Source of the DNA: Chrysoporthe austroafricana
Lineage: Eukaryota; Ascomycota; Sordariomycetes; Diaporthales; Cryphonectriaceae
Assembly (NCBI GenBank): GCA_001051155.2
Contig: JYIP02000002.1
Span: 193,583-257,582 of the forward strand
Length of the DNA stretch: 64,000 nt
Direction: 5' to 3'
The notes under the pieces are model-generated. The model did no database searches. It was not told the DNA's origin and was given only the letters and a program-made list of their open reading frames with translations. Made by a program: the position numbers and the translations under genes. This document shows, piece after piece, positions 63,539 to 64,000 of the stretch (positions are counted from its first letter, which is position 1; each line of letters begins with the position of its first letter).

Positions 63539-64000
63539 TTATGTTCCCTCCGACGGGCCAGTTGCGCCACTGAACGAGTGCCCCATGGGCCTGACGTCCG
63601 CCCTGTCCAGCAAGCCATCCAGCACTGCCCACACAGCCCTCTGCTTCGTGTCCGACAGGGCATCCTCGCCCTCGCGACCGAGCGCGGCCCCAAAGATCTT
63701 GACCCTGCTCTCGGAGAGCACGAACCCTCCACAGGCGATCTTGATGACCCGGACGGCAGGGTGAAACATGTCCAGCGCCAGATGCTTCCACACATACCGC
63801 GCCAGCGCCTCGGTGAACGGCTGCGGCCGCGTGGGACCAGGCGCGGCGGCGTCGGGCGGCTTCAGCCGAGAACCCCAGCGCCGCCAGGTCCAGCTCTCCT
63901 CGTCCTTTCCACCACCCAGCCTCCTGCGCTTGACGGGACCATATGTATCGAAAATGTCGCCGCTGGCCGACGCGGCGTGTACGTCGGCAGCCCGGCCCAG
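63539..64000 (-). CDS. C-terminal part of an unrecognised protein (edge-truncated)
   Basis: The minus strand is open from the right edge to a TAA at 63539-63541, giving the last ~153 residues of a larger protein. A basic segment (PVKRRRLGG) that may be a nuclear signal is followed by a Pro/Ala-rich stretch. A conserved-looking helical C-terminus comes next, with FTEALARYVWKHLALDMFH then IKIACGGFVLSESRVKIFGAAL. The single frame, with no stops over 460 bases and the same codon bias as its neighbours, supports a real gene. I do not recognise the family. The start and any upstream exons lie outside the window. Confidence 0.6.
   Translation of the reverse strand: MGRAADVHAASASGDIFDTYGPVKRRRLGGGKDEESWTWRRWGSRLKPPDAAAPGPTRPQPFTEALARYVWKHLALDMFHPAVRVIKIACGGFVLSESRVKIFGAALGREGEDALSDTKQRAVWAVLDGLLDRADVRPMGHSFSGATGPSEGT

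Overview
This window is nuclear DNA of a filamentous ascomycete (Pezizomycotina, most likely Sordariomycetes). The signs are genes cut by short GT-AG introns, a class II hydrophobin, a secreted endopolygalacturonase with a Kex2 propeptide, a rhodopsin-domain (PTH11-like) membrane protein, an APSES cell-cycle factor and a C-rich codon third position in the conserved genes. There are no prokaryotic operons, no CRISPR array and no rRNA or tRNA gene that I could recognise. All gene models were spliced by hand from the raw sequence.

Layout. 1-16.6 kb is a poor, decaying compartment: a broken RING/coiled-coil gene, a broken LaeA-like methyltransferase, a STAND/TPR-like gene interrupted by one in-frame amber codon, one intact PD-(D/E)XK-like orphan and several unrecognised small ORFs. 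16.9-18.6 kb holds the 26S proteasome ATPase RPT5. 18.6-26.3 kb is gene-sparse and contains the four-exon hydrophobin and the polygalacturonase. 26.9-35.3 kb is a compact catabolic cluster. 35.6-43.6 kb carries an NmrA-like oxidoreductase, a rhodopsin-domain membrane protein and an alpha/beta hydrolase. 44-64 kb is a GC-rich housekeeping block: a 5'-nucleotidase-like protein, a GNAT acetyltransferase, a Cup1-like LYR protein, an MBP1/SWI4-type APSES factor, a secreted cyanovirin-N-fold protein, the FYVE tether VAC1/PEP7, the siroheme enzyme MET8 and an edge-truncated gene. The intergenic DNA in this block is rich in simple repeats.

The best candidate for an undescribed system is 26.9-35.3 kb. 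It has a two-lobed threonate-dehydrogenase-like oxidoreductase, a class II aldolase, a triosephosphate-isomerase paralogue, an RpiB-type isomerase and a two-domain dihydroxyacetone-kinase-family enzyme. The kinase, TPI-like and RpiB-like trio matches the known L-erythrulose to D-erythrose-4-phosphate route (Yarrowia EYK1/EYI1/EYI2; bacterial LerK, EryH, EryI). The dehydrogenase and aldolase look like separated pieces of the threonate-type dehydrogenase/kinase/aldolase fusion. I infer a four-carbon sugar or sugar-acid (erythritol, erythrulose, threonate, perhaps apiose-derived) utilisation cluster.

Three single-N gaps (47260, 48984, 51335) sit beside homopolymers. Two are flanked by error-filled copies of the neighbouring sequence, so the intergenic DNA near 47.2 and 48.8-49.1 kb is probably an assembly artefact.
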